Shown here: positions 40,642-49,218 of the stretch, piece after piece
Layout of the letters: each line of letters starts with the position of its first letter
Position numbering within the stretch: the first letter of the stretch is position 1
Origin: a bacterium
GTDB lineage: Bacteria > Acidobacteriota > Polarisedimenticolia > Polarisedimenticolales > Polarisedimenticolaceae
NCBI GenBank assembly: GCA_024226515.1
Contig: JAAELQ010000116.1
Location: 248,001 to 312,000 of the forward strand
DNA length: 64,000 nucleotides
Reading direction: 5' to 3'
Translations under genes and position numbers: made by a program
Notes under the pieces: generated by a model
Seen by the model: the letters and a program-made list of their open reading frames with translations, nothing else
What the model was told of the DNA's origin: nothing
Database searches by the model: none

Positions 40642-41535
40642 GTGGACGCACGCAGTGCCTGGCGAAAGTACGGGTGTATCGGGTGTCTCGGTCTCGTTGC
40701 GCTCGTTCTGACGATCGTGCTGGTCGTGGCGGGGCTGGCGTTGCTGACCGCTCGGCCCGAGCAGATGGAAAGCCGCGTGCTGACGCCCGAGGTCGTCGGG
40801 GGCGGACGAGTCGTGCTGGCGATCGAGGCGGCGGAGTTGCACGTCCGGCCCGCGGTGCCCGGCGAGTCGCTTCGCGTCGAGGCGCGCTTCGACGTGAACG
40901 CATTCGCACTCGAGGGCGAACTCGACCCCGGCGCCGGCGGCGACTGGATCTACCGCGTGACCTTCGGGGCGGCCGAGGACTCCGGGGCGTTCTCCGGCCT
41001 CATGTCGGTGGCCCGCGGCTCGCCCTCGCGCGTCGACGTGTTTCTGCCCGTGGACTCGCCCCTCGATCTCGTCTTGAACCTGCGGAAGGGCGGGGCCGTC
41101 GTGCGGCTCGGTGGACTCCGGCTACGGAGCGCCGAGCTGGAGTTCGAGTCGGGCGCGGTCGATCTCGACGTCGACGAGCCGTTGCGCGAACCGATGCAGA
41201 GCCTCTCGATCAGCACCACCAGCGCGGGGGCGTTGATCAACAACCTGGGCAACGCCAGTCCGCGGCGTCTCGACGTGACTTACCGCATGGGACAGATCGA
41301 CATGGGCCTGTTGGGGAATTGGGTCGCCGACGCGGAGATCTCCATCGACGGGGGAACGGGAGGTGGAGTCGTCCATCTTCCGTCCGGCGTGGTCCTGGAG
41401 GGACTGGAGCGTCGCGGAGTCGCGCCGCCGAGAGAGCCACGTCCGGACCTGCCTACGCTCAGATTCACGGTCTCCACCGGAATGGGCTGGCTGGAGTTCT
41501 CCGACTGGGCGATGCGAGACAACCCATCCGACTGA
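40642..41535 (+). CDS. Single-span membrane-anchored protein with beta-solenoid-like exterior
   Basis: 297 residues from the GTG at 40642 (GGGAGG just upstream; a GTG at 40630 adds four residues). One membrane span at about 12-34 (GLVALVLTIVLVVAGLALL). The remaining 260 residues are beta-rich and outside the membrane. They alternate short strands and resemble putative adhesin-type (DUF4097-like) solenoids, with rows such as LRLRSAELEFESGAVDLDV. No catalytic motif. A TAATAG hexamer (40618-40623) precedes it. Function unknown. Confidence 0.75.
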   Translation: MDARSAWRKYGCIGCLGLVALVLTIVLVVAGLALLTARPEQMESRVLTPEVVGGGRVVLAIEAAELHVRPAVPGESLRVEARFDVNAFALEGELDPGAGGDWIYRVTFGAAEDSGAFSGLMSVARGSPSRVDVFLPVDSPLDLVLNLRKGGAVVRLGGLRLRSAELEFESGAVDLDVDEPLREPMQSLSISTTSAGALINNLGNASPRRLDVTYRMGQIDMGLLGNWVADAEISIDGGTGGGVVHLPSGVVLEGLERRGVAPPREPRPDLPTLRFTVSTGMGWLEFSDWAMRDNPSD

Positions 41536-41554
41536 GCGACGGCGGGTGGGGGGG

Positions 41555-41560
41555 TACAAT
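41555..41560 (+). promoter_or_regulatory. -10 element giving a near-leaderless transcript
   Basis: TACAAT ends ten bases before the ATG at 41571. With a normal start site the message would have almost no 5' leader, and no Shine-Dalgarno is present. Confidence 0.45.
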
Positions 41561-41570
41561 CCACCCGTAG

Positions 41571-42368
41571 ATGCGAACACTCGTCGTCATCGCCGCCGTT
41601 GGAATCGTCGCCGCTCTTCTCGTCGTGGTCGCGATCCTCGCCGTGCAGCGCAAGATGCTGTTTCCGCGCCCGAGCCCGCCGCCGCACGATGTGACCACGG
41701 AGACGGCCGGCGTCGAGAAGCTGCGTGTCGGGAAGACCGAGTCCGTCGAGGCGTGGTTGCTGGAACCGCTCGAGAAGACGGAGCGGCACCCGGCCATCAT
41801 CTTCGGCCACGGGAACGGCGAGCTCATCGACCACTGGGTCGCCGAGTTCGAACCCGTTCGCGCCTGGGGCTTCGCGGTGCTGCTGGTGGAGTACCCCGGG
41901 TACGGCAGGTCGTCCGGTTCGCCGTCGCAGGCTGCGATCACCGAGACGTTCGTCGCGGCCTATGACTATCTTGCGTCGCGGAGCGACATCCGACGCGACG
42001 CGATCGTCGGCTACGGCCGATCGCTCGGTGGCGCTGCGGTGTGTCAGCTGGCCGCGCGCCGCGACGTGGCGGCGCTGATCCTCGAGTCGACGTTCACGAG
42101 CGTCGCGGACATGGCCGGCACGCTCGGGGTGCCACGCTGGCTCGTGCGCGACCCGTTCGACAACATAGCGGTATTGCGAACCTACCGGAATCCCGTCCTG
42201 CTCCTACACGGCCGGTCGGACGGCATCGTCCCGTTCTCGCACGCGGAGGCGTTGCACTCGGCGGCACGCGCCTCCGTCCTCGAACCGATGGACTGCGGCC
42301 ACAACGATTGCGAGCGACCGTGGAGACAGATCGACGATTTTCTCGGACAGAGAATCCATGCGGAGTAG
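41571..42368 (+). CDS. Membrane-anchored alpha/beta hydrolase (ABHD13/17-like)
   Basis: 265 residues. N-terminal signal anchor (about 4-26). FGHGNGELIDHW is the oxyanion segment, and VEYPGYGRSSGSPS is typical of the BAAT/ABHD17-like group. The nucleophile is in GYGRSLGGAAVC (Ser near 146). The acid is in LHGRSDGIVPF and the His in DCGHND. The triad is complete and the domain probably faces the periplasm. The substrate is unknown. There is no ribosome-binding site; the -10 element lies directly upstream. Confidence 0.88.
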   Translation: MRTLVVIAAVGIVAALLVVVAILAVQRKMLFPRPSPPPHDVTTETAGVEKLRVGKTESVEAWLLEPLEKTERHPAIIFGHGNGELIDHWVAEFEPVRAWGFAVLLVEYPGYGRSSGSPSQAAITETFVAAYDYLASRSDIRRDAIVGYGRSLGGAAVCQLAARRDVAALILESTFTSVADMAGTLGVPRWLVRDPFDNIAVLRTYRNPVLLLHGRSDGIVPFSHAEALHSAARASVLEPMDCGHNDCERPWRQIDDFLGQRIHAE

Positions 42369-42423
42369 GTCGGCGATCTCGCAGCACCCACAAACCGGAA
42401 TACCGAATCCGCCTCAAACGCCG

Positions 42424-42429
42424 TATAAT
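42424..42429 (+). promoter_or_regulatory. Promoter -10 of the toxin-antitoxin pair
   Basis: A perfect TATAAT lies 32 bases before the antitoxin start. The -35 region is weak (TACCGA, 17-base spacing). Confidence 0.55.
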
Positions 42430-42461
42430 CGACGTAGGTCCCACACCTCAGAGGTGCGAAA

Positions 42462-42659
42462 TTGGAAGCAAAGCAAGCCGTTCTAGAGCTTCTCGACCGT
42501 CTGCCCGATGACTGCAGCCTGGACGACGTTCAATACCATTTGTACGTCCTGCAATCCATAGCGCGTGGTCAGGCCGACGCGGACGCGGGTCGGACGATGT
42601 CCCATGAGGACGTTGCACGGGAGCTTCGCAGACGGTGGTTGGCCGACGTCGCCGGGTAG
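42462..42659 (+). CDS. Putative antitoxin of a ParE-type module
   Basis: 65 residues from a TTG. It is a short helical, acidic-then-basic protein (LLDRLPDDCSLDDVQYHLYVL, cut here in description, then ELRRRW). Its C-terminal 25 residues overlap the toxin reading frame start by 25 bases. Gene order (antitoxin first), size and overlap are typical of type II modules, where the antitoxin binds the toxin and the shared promoter. The family is one of the small "addiction module" helical proteins; no ribbon-helix-helix signature is clear. Confidence 0.7.
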   Translation: MEAKQAVLELLDRLPDDCSLDDVQYHLYVLQSIARGQADADAGRTMSHEDVARELRRRWLADVAG

Positions 42660-42946
42660 TCTGGACCACTGAAGCCCAATCCACTCTGGAAGAAGCCCTC
42701 TCCTACATCGCTCACGAGTCTCCGCAAGGAGCGCGGTCTGTCTTGAGACAGTTACTGGAAGGCAGTGCGAGTCTCGCGACGATGTCCGAGCGCGGGCGAG
42801 TTGTGCCGGAGCAAGACAACTCGTCCATTCGTGAGATCTTTGTGGGGAGGTTCCGGCTGTTGTACGAGGTACAACCGTCCGAGGTCCGGATTCTCAGCTT
42901 CCTGCATGGTGCTCGAGACTTCGAGCAGTGGCGCCGGGACGACTGA
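42635..42946 (+). CDS. parE: ParE/RelE-family toxin
   Basis: 103 residues from a GTG overlapping the antitoxin. VVWTTEAQSTLEEALSYIA is the first helix pair of the ParE fold, and the C-terminal strand block REIFVGRFRLLYEV followed by VRILSFLHGARDFEQW matches the ParE consensus closely, including the HGARD signature. ParE toxins poison gyrase, while RelE homologues cleave mRNA; the HGARD ending favours the ParE side. Low third-position GC relative to neighbours (for example gagatctttgtg) hints at horizontal origin. Confidence 0.82.
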   Translation: MVGRRRRVVWTTEAQSTLEEALSYIAHESPQGARSVLRQLLEGSASLATMSERGRVVPEQDNSSIREIFVGRFRLLYEVQPSEVRILSFLHGARDFEQWRRDD

Positions 42947-42967
42947 GATACGAAGGGCGCTCGAACG

Positions 42968-42993
42968 AAAAACGGGGCCCCGGAGGGCCCCGT
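42968..42993 (-). terminator. Rho-independent terminator of the sugar-dehydrogenase gene
   Basis: The stem ACGGGGCCC / GGGCCCCGT (9 bp) with loop CGGA lies at 42972-42993. It is followed on the minus strand by TTTTT (plus-strand A-run 42968-42972). It starts 26 bases after the stop codon of the gene at 43020. This is the best intrinsic terminator in the window. Confidence 0.85.
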
Positions 42994-43019
42994 CTCATCA
43001 AACCGATTGAAGCCGCGAT

Positions 43020-44627
43020 TCAGGGACAGACCGAGTTGGTGTCCACCACACGCGCGGTGCCGTCGGACATCTTGCCCGGACGGCTTTCCTCGCCCAGGTT
43101 GTTCAACGCGGTCACGATGTAATAGAAGACCTCGTCTTCGTTGGGCGTGTCCGGATCGCCGCCGGTCCAGAAGGCATCCGGGCCCTGGTGCGTGCAGAGG
43201 TAGATGCCGGCCGGATCGTCGATGGCGCGGTAGACCTTGTAGTCGCTGATCGGGTGGCCGGTACTGACCTCGAGGTCCTCCCAGGTCATGTTGCCGTCGT
43301 AGCGCAGCTGCGGCGCGTTCGGCCCGGAGACCTGCATGATGTCGAGCGTCGGGATGACGCGGTAGACCTGACCGCCGAGGTCGGCGATGTAGATCTCGCC
43401 GCGCGAGTCCTCGCCGAAGGACGAGATGCTGTTGATCGTGTAGCTCGGCGTGTCGAGGTCGGACGTGCGGAGGATGTCCGGCGCCGCGGTGCAGTTCTGG
43501 TCGGTGCGGAACGTGCGGATGTAGGACGTCGAGTAGTCCGCGAAGAAGTACGAGCCGTGCAGGTCGGTCATGCGGCAGCCGCGGTAGACGAAGCCGCCGG
43601 TGATCGAAAAGCCGGGCGTCGAGCCTTGCGGATACTCGCGGAGCGGCTTGGTGTGCGGGATCGACTGACAATCGGCGATCGTGACTCCGCTGCAGGTGGC
43701 GCAGGAGTTGGCCTCGAAGAAGACCCAGCCGTAGTTCTCGCCGCCGATGCTGTTCGCCTTCTGGCAGTCGATCTCCTCGATCTGGTTCTGCCCCACGTCG
43801 CCGATGTAGAGGGCGCCGGTGAGACGGTCGAAGGAGAAGCGCCACGGGTTGCGCAGGCCGGTGGCCCAGATCTCGTCGAGACCCGGGGTGCCGCCGTCGA
43901 ACGGGTTCCCGTTCGTCGTGTAGGGCAGGGTGTCGACGCGCAGGCGCAGCATCTTGCCCAGCAGGGTGCTCGTGCTCTGGCCGTTGCCGTCGCCGCCGCC
44001 CGGATCGCAACCGCCGCCGCCGTCGCCCACGCCGGCGTAGAGGTGGCCGTCGGGGCCGAACGCGATCTGGCCGCCGTTGTGGTTGCTGAACGTCGGGTGC
44101 GTCATCGTGATGACGGTCGTGGCGCTGCCGGAGTCCGCGATGTTGGGGTTGATCGACACCTTGTAGCGGTTGATCTGCTGGTTGCCGCTGTTGTTGGTGA
44201 AGTAGACGAAGAACTCGCCCTCGTTGGCCGACCCGATGTTGTTGTAGTCCGGGTGGAAGGCCAGGCTCAGCAGGCCCTGCTCACCGCCGTAGTTGACGAT
44301 GCCCTGGATGTCGAGGAAGATGCCGCCGAGCAACGAACCCGTCGTCAGGTCGAGGATGCGGATCCGGCCCCGCTGCTCGACGATGAACAGTCGGTCGTCG
44401 CGCCCGTTCGTGCCTTCGGGCGGAGAGATCATATGGACCGGGGCCAACAGGCCGGTGGCGACCTGGGCCGTCGTCAACAGGTTGGTGAAGTCACCGACGG
44501 TGGCGCCGTCGAAGTCCGAGACGTCGGAGATGCCGGTGCAGTCCTGCGTCTGGGCCAGCGCGGGTACGGTAATGAAGACCGCGGCGATCAGGGCCGTTAC
44601 GAGCAGTCGAGTCAGTCTGGAATTCAT
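43020..44627 (-). CDS. Secreted PQQ-dependent sugar (glucose/sorbosone) dehydrogenase-like protein
   Basis: 535 residues from the ATG at 44627. Signal peptide (about 5-25, ending PALAQ). A six-bladed GSDH propeller spans about 55-430 with the family landmarks LLSLAFHPDY, HNGGQIAFGPDGHLYAGVGDGG, LGKMLRLRVD, EIWATGLRNPWRFSFD and GDVGQNQIEEI. Residues 440-535 form an FN3-like module. The enzyme would oxidise sugars in the periplasm using PQQ and pass electrons to a quinone or cytochrome. No PQQ biosynthesis gene is in the window. The catalytic His and Arg of soluble glucose dehydrogenase appear conserved (HNGG, GLRNPWR). Confidence 0.9.
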   Translation of the reverse strand: MNSRLTRLLVTALIAAVFITVPALAQTQDCTGISDVSDFDGATVGDFTNLLTTAQVATGLLAPVHMISPPEGTNGRDDRLFIVEQRGRIRILDLTTGSLLGGIFLDIQGIVNYGGEQGLLSLAFHPDYNNIGSANEGEFFVYFTNNSGNQQINRYKVSINPNIADSGSATTVITMTHPTFSNHNGGQIAFGPDGHLYAGVGDGGGGCDPGGGDGNGQSTSTLLGKMLRLRVDTLPYTTNGNPFDGGTPGLDEIWATGLRNPWRFSFDRLTGALYIGDVGQNQIEEIDCQKANSIGGENYGWVFFEANSCATCSGVTIADCQSIPHTKPLREYPQGSTPGFSITGGFVYRGCRMTDLHGSYFFADYSTSYIRTFRTDQNCTAAPDILRTSDLDTPSYTINSISSFGEDSRGEIYIADLGGQVYRVIPTLDIMQVSGPNAPQLRYDGNMTWEDLEVSTGHPISDYKVYRAIDDPAGIYLCTHQGPDAFWTGGDPDTPNEDEVFYYIVTALNNLGEESRPGKMSDGTARVVDTNSVCP

Positions 44628-44770
44628 ATTAGGAAGACTCCTTGGACATCCGTGATCGGGGCAAACGAGCGCGCTCGACTCCCCAGGGCAACCCGCAGAT
44701 TCTATACGCCGAACCTCGGCGCGCGGCAATCGATCGGGCGCCTGAAAAGGCCCCGAAGGTTCGATTTTGC

Positions 44771-44784
44771 TCCACATATGTGGA
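44771..44784. promoter_or_regulatory. 14-bp perfect palindrome upstream of sugar-dehydrogenase gene
   Basis: TCCACATATGTGGA is a perfect palindrome 144 bases before the dehydrogenase start, in the gap after the yceI stop. It could be a dimeric operator. No identified regulator is adjacent. Confidence 0.35.
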
Positions 44785-44799
44785 ACCGTCGAGAATCCC

Positions 44800-44830
44800 C
44801 ACGATCCGCTCGTTGAATCCGCGGATCGTG
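44800..44830 (-). terminator. Hairpin after yceI-family gene
   Basis: CACGATCCGC / GCGGATCGTG, a perfect 10-bp inverted repeat with an 11-base loop, starts 17 bases after the stop codon of the yceI-family gene. No T-tract follows, so it may terminate weakly or stabilise the 3' end. Confidence 0.45.
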
Positions 44831-44847
44831 AGGCCGCTGAACAGCGC

Positions 44848-45474
44848 TCAACCCTTCGCCGACGCGATCAGGTCCAGCCGGATCACGACCTCGTCGCGGA
44901 TCAGGTCGTCGGCGCGGCCCTTGTACTCGATGGCGAAGTCGAAACGCTGGATGAAGAACTCGGCCCGGGCCGTCACCCTGTCCTCGGCCACGTCGATCGT
45001 CGCCGGAAACGAGATGCTCTTCTCGACGCCGTGCAGGTCGAGGTTGCCGGTGATCGTGTAGCCGCCGTCCGCCGCGACGATCTCGGTCGACTCGAACGAC
45101 GCCTTCGCGAACTTCTCGACATCGAAGAAGTCGCTGCCCTTGAGGTGGTTCGTCAGCCGGTCGTCGTCCGAGAACAGCGACGTGGTGTCGATCTCGACCG
45201 AGACGCGCGACGCGGTCGGGTCGCCGTCGACCACGGTGATCTCGCCGGTGAAGGCGCTGAATCCGCCGTCGTGGCTGCCGGTGAGCTTCGAGCCGGTGAA
45301 CTCGACCTTCGACTCGGCGTCCAGCGTGTAGGCCTTGCCCTCGGCGTCGCCCGCCGCGCTCTCGACCGGCTCGGAGACGACGGCCTCCGGCTTGTCGCTG
45401 GCCGGGTTCGAGCAACCCACGGCGCCGAGCAGCGCCAGGGATGCAAACAGAAACACGAGTCTTTTCCAAGACAT
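44848..45474 (-). CDS. YceI-family lipoprotein
   Basis: 208 residues with AAGGAGA before the ATG. Lipoprotein signal with cleavage before Cys in LGAVGC (about 21). The YceI lipocalin-like barrel spans about 45-205: YTLDAESKVEFTGSKL, HDGGFSAFTGEITV, FDVEKFAKASFESTEI and ITGNLDLHGVEKSISFPA. YceI proteins bind long-chain polyprenoid or fatty lipids in the periplasm; lipidation would hold this one at a membrane. It is divergent from the esterase at 45595. Confidence 0.92.
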   Translation of the reverse strand: MSWKRLVFLFASLALLGAVGCSNPASDKPEAVVSEPVESAAGDAEGKAYTLDAESKVEFTGSKLTGSHDGGFSAFTGEITVVDGDPTASRVSVEIDTTSLFSDDDRLTNHLKGSDFFDVEKFAKASFESTEIVAADGGYTITGNLDLHGVEKSISFPATIDVAEDRVTARAEFFIQRFDFAIEYKGRADDLIRDEVVIRLDLIASAKG

Positions 45475-45594
45475 GAATTCGATCTCCTTGATTTCGTAGG
45501 AAGTGGGACCCGCCGCCGGCGTTTGCCGTCCTGGCGGTCGATCCGTACGGTAGCAAAGAATGCGGAGGCCGCCGAACGACGAGGAGGGGCCGGG

Positions 45595-46329
45595 GTGAGC
45601 GTCCGGCGACAGGCCTGGAAATCGGGGAATACCGGGCGGGAAATGCCGATCGTGCGCTACGGCGACCGCGGCACGCCCGTGCTCTACATCCCGACCTCCG
45701 GCGGCGACGAGACGGAGTTCGAGCGCTACGGCATGCCCGAGGTCTGCGCTCCGTGGATCGACGCCGGCAAGATCCAGGTCCTCTCGATCGACGGCTTCGG
45801 CCCGCGCACGCTGTTCGACGACGCGCTCGATCCCACGAAGCGCTTTGCGGCCTACGCGCGCTTCGAGCGCTACGCCGTCGACGAGCTGTTGCCGCACATC
45901 AGGCAAGAGACCGGCGTCGAGCGGCCGGTCGTTCTCGGCGCCAGCTACGGCGCCCTCGTTGCGGCCAACCTGATCTTCAAGCACCCGGAGCGCATCGACA
46001 TGGCGTGCGGCCTCGGCGGGGTCTACGGGATGTGGCACCGGCTCGACCGTCATCACGACGACGACGTCTACTTCCACACCCCGCTCGAGTACATGCCGCC
46101 CCTCGCGGACGAGCGGATCCTCGCGGCGATCCGCGCGACGCGCGGGATCTCGATCTACGCTGCCGGCAGCGACGAGTGGCTGCACAGCTCGCTCGACATG
46201 GTCCGCGTGCTGCGCGAGCGCCGCCTGCCGCACAGGGTCGAGGTCTGGCCGTCGCCCGCGAGCCACGACGAGTACTGGTGGCGCATGCAGTTGCGTCAGT
46301 TCCTGGCGCGCGAGCTCCTGAGACCCTGA
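45595..46329 (+). CDS. Putative esterase (paralogue of the 17272-18009 product)
   Basis: 244 residues from a GTG with GAGGAGGGG six bases upstream. The nucleophile elbow is GASYGALVA (Ser near 113). An acidic residue lies in AAGSDEWLHS and the His in SPASHDEYWW. It shares length, gene layout and several segments with the esterase at 17272 (RYGDRGTPVLYIPTSGG aligned with RYGHFGTPLLVFPSASG). It is cytoplasmic with unknown substrate. Its stop TGA abuts directly the stop of the convergent quinone reductase (TGATCA at 46327-46332). Confidence 0.85.
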   Translation: MSVRRQAWKSGNTGREMPIVRYGDRGTPVLYIPTSGGDETEFERYGMPEVCAPWIDAGKIQVLSIDGFGPRTLFDDALDPTKRFAAYARFERYAVDELLPHIRQETGVERPVVLGASYGALVAANLIFKHPERIDMACGLGGVYGMWHRLDRHHDDDVYFHTPLEYMPPLADERILAAIRATRGISIYAAGSDEWLHSSLDMVRVLRERRLPHRVEVWPSPASHDEYWWRMQLRQFLARELLRP

Positions 46330-47304
46330 TCAGGGCAGCAGGACGGTCGAGCCGCGCGTGCGACGACCCTCGAGGTCGCGGTGCGCCTGCTCCGCGTCGC
46401 ACAGCGCGTAGGTCTGGCCGATCTCGACCGTCAGCACTCCGGTCTCGAGCAGCCGCAACAGCTCGCTCGACGCCTGCTCCAGTTCTTCGCGTTGTGCGAT
46501 GTAGTGCACCAGCGACGGTCGCGTCAGGAACAGCGAGCCCTTGGCCGCCAGCTGTCCGATGCCGAACGGCTCGACCGCACCCGAGGCGTTGCCGAAGCTG
46601 ACCATCAGGCCGCGCGGCTGCAGGCAGTTCAGCGACATCTCGAACGTATCGCGTCCGACCGAGTCGTAGACCACCGGCACGCCGCGGCCGCCGGTCAGCT
46701 CCTTCACGCGCTCGGCGACGTCTTCCTCGCGATACAGGATCGTGTGATCGCATCCGTGCGCGCGCGCCAGCTCGGCCTTCTCCGCGCTGCCCACCGTGCC
46801 GATCACGGTCGCGCCGAGATGCTTGGCCCAGCGACAGGCCAGCAGCCCCACGCCGCCGGCGGCGGCGTGCAGCAGGATCGTCTCGCCCGCCGCCACCGGA
46901 TACGTCCGGCGCAGCAGGTACTCGACGGTCAGGCCCTTCAGCATCACCGCCGCGGCGGTGCGGTCGTCGACCGCTTCCGGCAGGCGCAGCACGTCGCGCG
47001 CCCCGATCGTGCGCGTCTCGGCGTACGACCCCGCGTTCATCGGATAGGCGACTCGATCGCCGACGGCCAGCGTGTCCACGCCCTCGCCCAGCGCCTCGAT
47101 CACGCCCGCGGCCTCGCGGCCCAGCACGGCGGGAAGCTCGGGCAGGGGATAGAGCCCCGACCGGTGGTAGGTGTCGATGAAGTTCAGTCCGATCGCGGTG
47201 TGCCGCAGCAGCACCTCGCCCGGCCCGGGGGCGCCCACCTTGACGTCTTCCCAGATCAGCTTTTCCGGACCGCCCGTCTCGTGAATGCGAATCGCCTTGC
47301 TCAT
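46330..47304 (-). CDS. qor: NADPH:quinone oxidoreductase (zinc-free MDR family)
   Basis: 324 residues. GroES-like N-terminus with LRHTAIGLNFIDTYHRSGLYP, a quinone reductase signature. The Rossmann motif is HAAAGGVGLLACRWAK. No zinc-binding Cys/His set. The enzyme reduces quinones with NADPH in the cytoplasm. The start lies seven bases after the stop of the UbiD-type gene, so they form one transcript. It may reduce the product or cofactor of that decarboxylase step, but this is inference. Confidence 0.92.
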   Translation of the reverse strand: MSKAIRIHETGGPEKLIWEDVKVGAPGPGEVLLRHTAIGLNFIDTYHRSGLYPLPELPAVLGREAAGVIEALGEGVDTLAVGDRVAYPMNAGSYAETRTIGARDVLRLPEAVDDRTAAAVMLKGLTVEYLLRRTYPVAAGETILLHAAAGGVGLLACRWAKHLGATVIGTVGSAEKAELARAHGCDHTILYREEDVAERVKELTGGRGVPVVYDSVGRDTFEMSLNCLQPRGLMVSFGNASGAVEPFGIGQLAAKGSLFLTRPSLVHYIAQREELEQASSELLRLLETGVLTVEIGQTYALCDAEQAHRDLEGRRTRGSTVLLP

Positions 47305-47311
47305 GGTTCCC

Positions 47312-49180
47312 TCAATCGAGATGCGCCCGCGACGAGTCGCCCATCTCGACCCCGTCGGGGAAGTACTCGCGCCAGCGCTCGGTCACCAACGCGTCCGTCC
47401 GGTCGTCGCAGAACAGCTCGCCGGGAAACTCCGGCCGTACGCGTGCGTCGACGACGATCGGTGGCCGGTACGAGACGTGGTTGCGCACGACCCGCGTCTC
47501 GGCCGCGTGGATGTCCGCCGCGGGCTCGAAGCGCGTGAACGTCGTCCACAGGAAGTTGATCGGGCTCGCCGCCGCGCGCTCGGGCTCGTCGGTCAGCACG
47601 ACCAGCGGCCAGTCCGCGAACGCCGCCTCGCGCGCGAGGCGCGCGGCGAGCTCGGGGTCGTCCGCGAAACTCGCGCCGCCCACGACGAGGCAGCCCGGGC
47701 AGAACACGCGCACGTCTGTCGTGCCGGCGGGTGCGCCGCCGGCGGCGGGCCTGAACTCGCGCGGCAGCTCGCGCACGGGGTCGCCCAGCCCGAGCCAGAC
47801 GCCCTTCGAGCCCTCGTTGACCACCGGGCCCGTGTAGTCCAGCGTGTCCATCGACAGGTTGGAGAAGACGTACAGGTCGGTCTCGGGCCGTGTGCGCTCC
47901 AGCAGGTGCGTCAGCGTCGCGGTGAAGTCGCGCAGGTCGACCGGCCGATCCAGTACGAAGAGGAACTTCGTCAGCGATAGCTGACCCTCGCCCAGAATGC
48001 GAAACGCCGAGGCCATCGCCTCGCGCTTGTAGCGCTGCCGCACAACGGCCGCGGCCAGCGAGTGGTATCCCGTCTCGCCGTACGACCAGAGGTCGAGCAC
48101 GGCGGGCATCACCAGCGGAAACAGCGGCGACAGCAGCTCCTGCAGCAGGTCGCCGATGAAGAAGTCCTCCTGCCGCGGCTTGCCGACCACGGTCGCGGGG
48201 TAGATCGCGTCACGCCGGTGGGCCATGCGCTCGACGTGGAACACCGGGTAGTCGTGGCGCAGCGAGTAGTAGCCGTAGTGGTCGCCGAACGGTCCCTCGG
48301 GGAGCCGCTCGGTCGGCGGGACGTGACCGATCAGCGCGAACTCCGCCTCGGCCACCAGCGGGTGCGGCCCCGGGCCCTCGCACGTGGCCAGCTTCCGTCC
48401 GGCGATCAGCGAGGCCAGCATCAGCTCGGGCACGTTCTCGGGCAGCGGCGCGATTGCGGAGAGGATCAGCGCCGGTGGGCCGCCGAGGAAGACCGTCACC
48501 GGAAGCGGGCGCCCCGCCGCCTCCGCCTCGGCGTAGTGATAGCCGCCGCCCTTGCCGATCTGCCAGTGCATGCCGGTCGTCGAAGGATCGTGGATCTGCA
48601 GCCGGTACATCCCGAGGTTGGGGATGCCGCTCTCGGGGTGTTCGGTGTAGACCAGCGGCAGCGTGACGAACGGTCCGCTGTCCTCGGGCCACGTGGTCAG
48701 CGCGGGCAGCCGGTCCAGTCGCGGTTCGCCGACGCACTCCGCGACCGCACCCGCGCGCCGACGCTTCGTGCCGATGCGCAACAGGTCGAGGCCCACGTCG
48801 CGCGCGCCCCACAGCTTACGCGGCGTCGGGGGGACCAGCTCGTGGGCCAGCTCGGCCAGCCGCGCGATCAAGCGTTGCGGGCGTCGGCCGAACGCCAACT
48901 CGGCGCGCCGCGTCGTCCCGAACAGATTCGTGACCAGCGGGAAATCGGCACCCTGGACGTTGGTGAACAGCAGCGCGGGCCCGCCCGCGGCGATCACGCG
49001 ACGGTGGATCTCGGGGACCTCGAGTCGTGCGTCGACTTGGCGGTCGACGACGGCGAGGTCGCCGTCGCGGCGCAGCTGCTCGACGAAGCCGCGCAGGTCA
49101 GCGAATTCCAGATCCGGCAATGGGCACCCCGGCAATCGACCGGGATTGTTATCCCAAACCGGGCGGGAAGCGCAACCCAT
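47312..49180 (-). CDS. UbiD-family (prenylated-FMN) decarboxylase
   Basis: 622 residues from the ATG at 49180; a TTG at 49120, just before DLEFADLRGFVEQL, is a reasonable alternative. UbiD landmarks are GIPNLGMYRLQIHD, MHWQIGKGGGYHYAEAE, TVFLGGPPALILSA and PEGPFGDHYGYYS, the last with the catalytic acidic region. The family reversibly decarboxylates aromatic or alpha-beta-unsaturated acids, using prFMN made by UbiX. No ubiX is in this window. It is longer than E. coli UbiD (about 497), as in many aromatic-acid members. An associated quinone reductase follows. Confidence 0.88.
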   Translation of the reverse strand: MGCASRPVWDNNPGRLPGCPLPDLEFADLRGFVEQLRRDGDLAVVDRQVDARLEVPEIHRRVIAAGGPALLFTNVQGADFPLVTNLFGTTRRAELAFGRRPQRLIARLAELAHELVPPTPRKLWGARDVGLDLLRIGTKRRRAGAVAECVGEPRLDRLPALTTWPEDSGPFVTLPLVYTEHPESGIPNLGMYRLQIHDPSTTGMHWQIGKGGGYHYAEAEAAGRPLPVTVFLGGPPALILSAIAPLPENVPELMLASLIAGRKLATCEGPGPHPLVAEAEFALIGHVPPTERLPEGPFGDHYGYYSLRHDYPVFHVERMAHRRDAIYPATVVGKPRQEDFFIGDLLQELLSPLFPLVMPAVLDLWSYGETGYHSLAAAVVRQRYKREAMASAFRILGEGQLSLTKFLFVLDRPVDLRDFTATLTHLLERTRPETDLYVFSNLSMDTLDYTGPVVNEGSKGVWLGLGDPVRELPREFRPAAGGAPAGTTDVRVFCPGCLVVGGASFADDPELAARLAREAAFADWPLVVLTDEPERAAASPINFLWTTFTRFEPAADIHAAETRVVRNHVSYRPPIVVDARVRPEFPGELFCDDRTDALVTERWREYFPDGVEMGDSSRAHLD

Positions 49181-49186
49181 CAGGCC

Positions 49187-49212
49187 GGCAGGCCGCGTTT
49201 CTGCGGCCTGCC
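49187..49212 (-). terminator. Strong hairpin between CBS gene and UbiD gene
   Basis: GGCAGGCCGC / GCGGCCTGCC, a perfect 10-bp stem with a six-base loop, lies seven bases after the CBS-gene stop and seven bases before the UbiD start. It lacks a T-tract, so it may act as terminator or attenuator. Confidence 0.5.
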
Positions 49213-49218
49213 CCCTTC

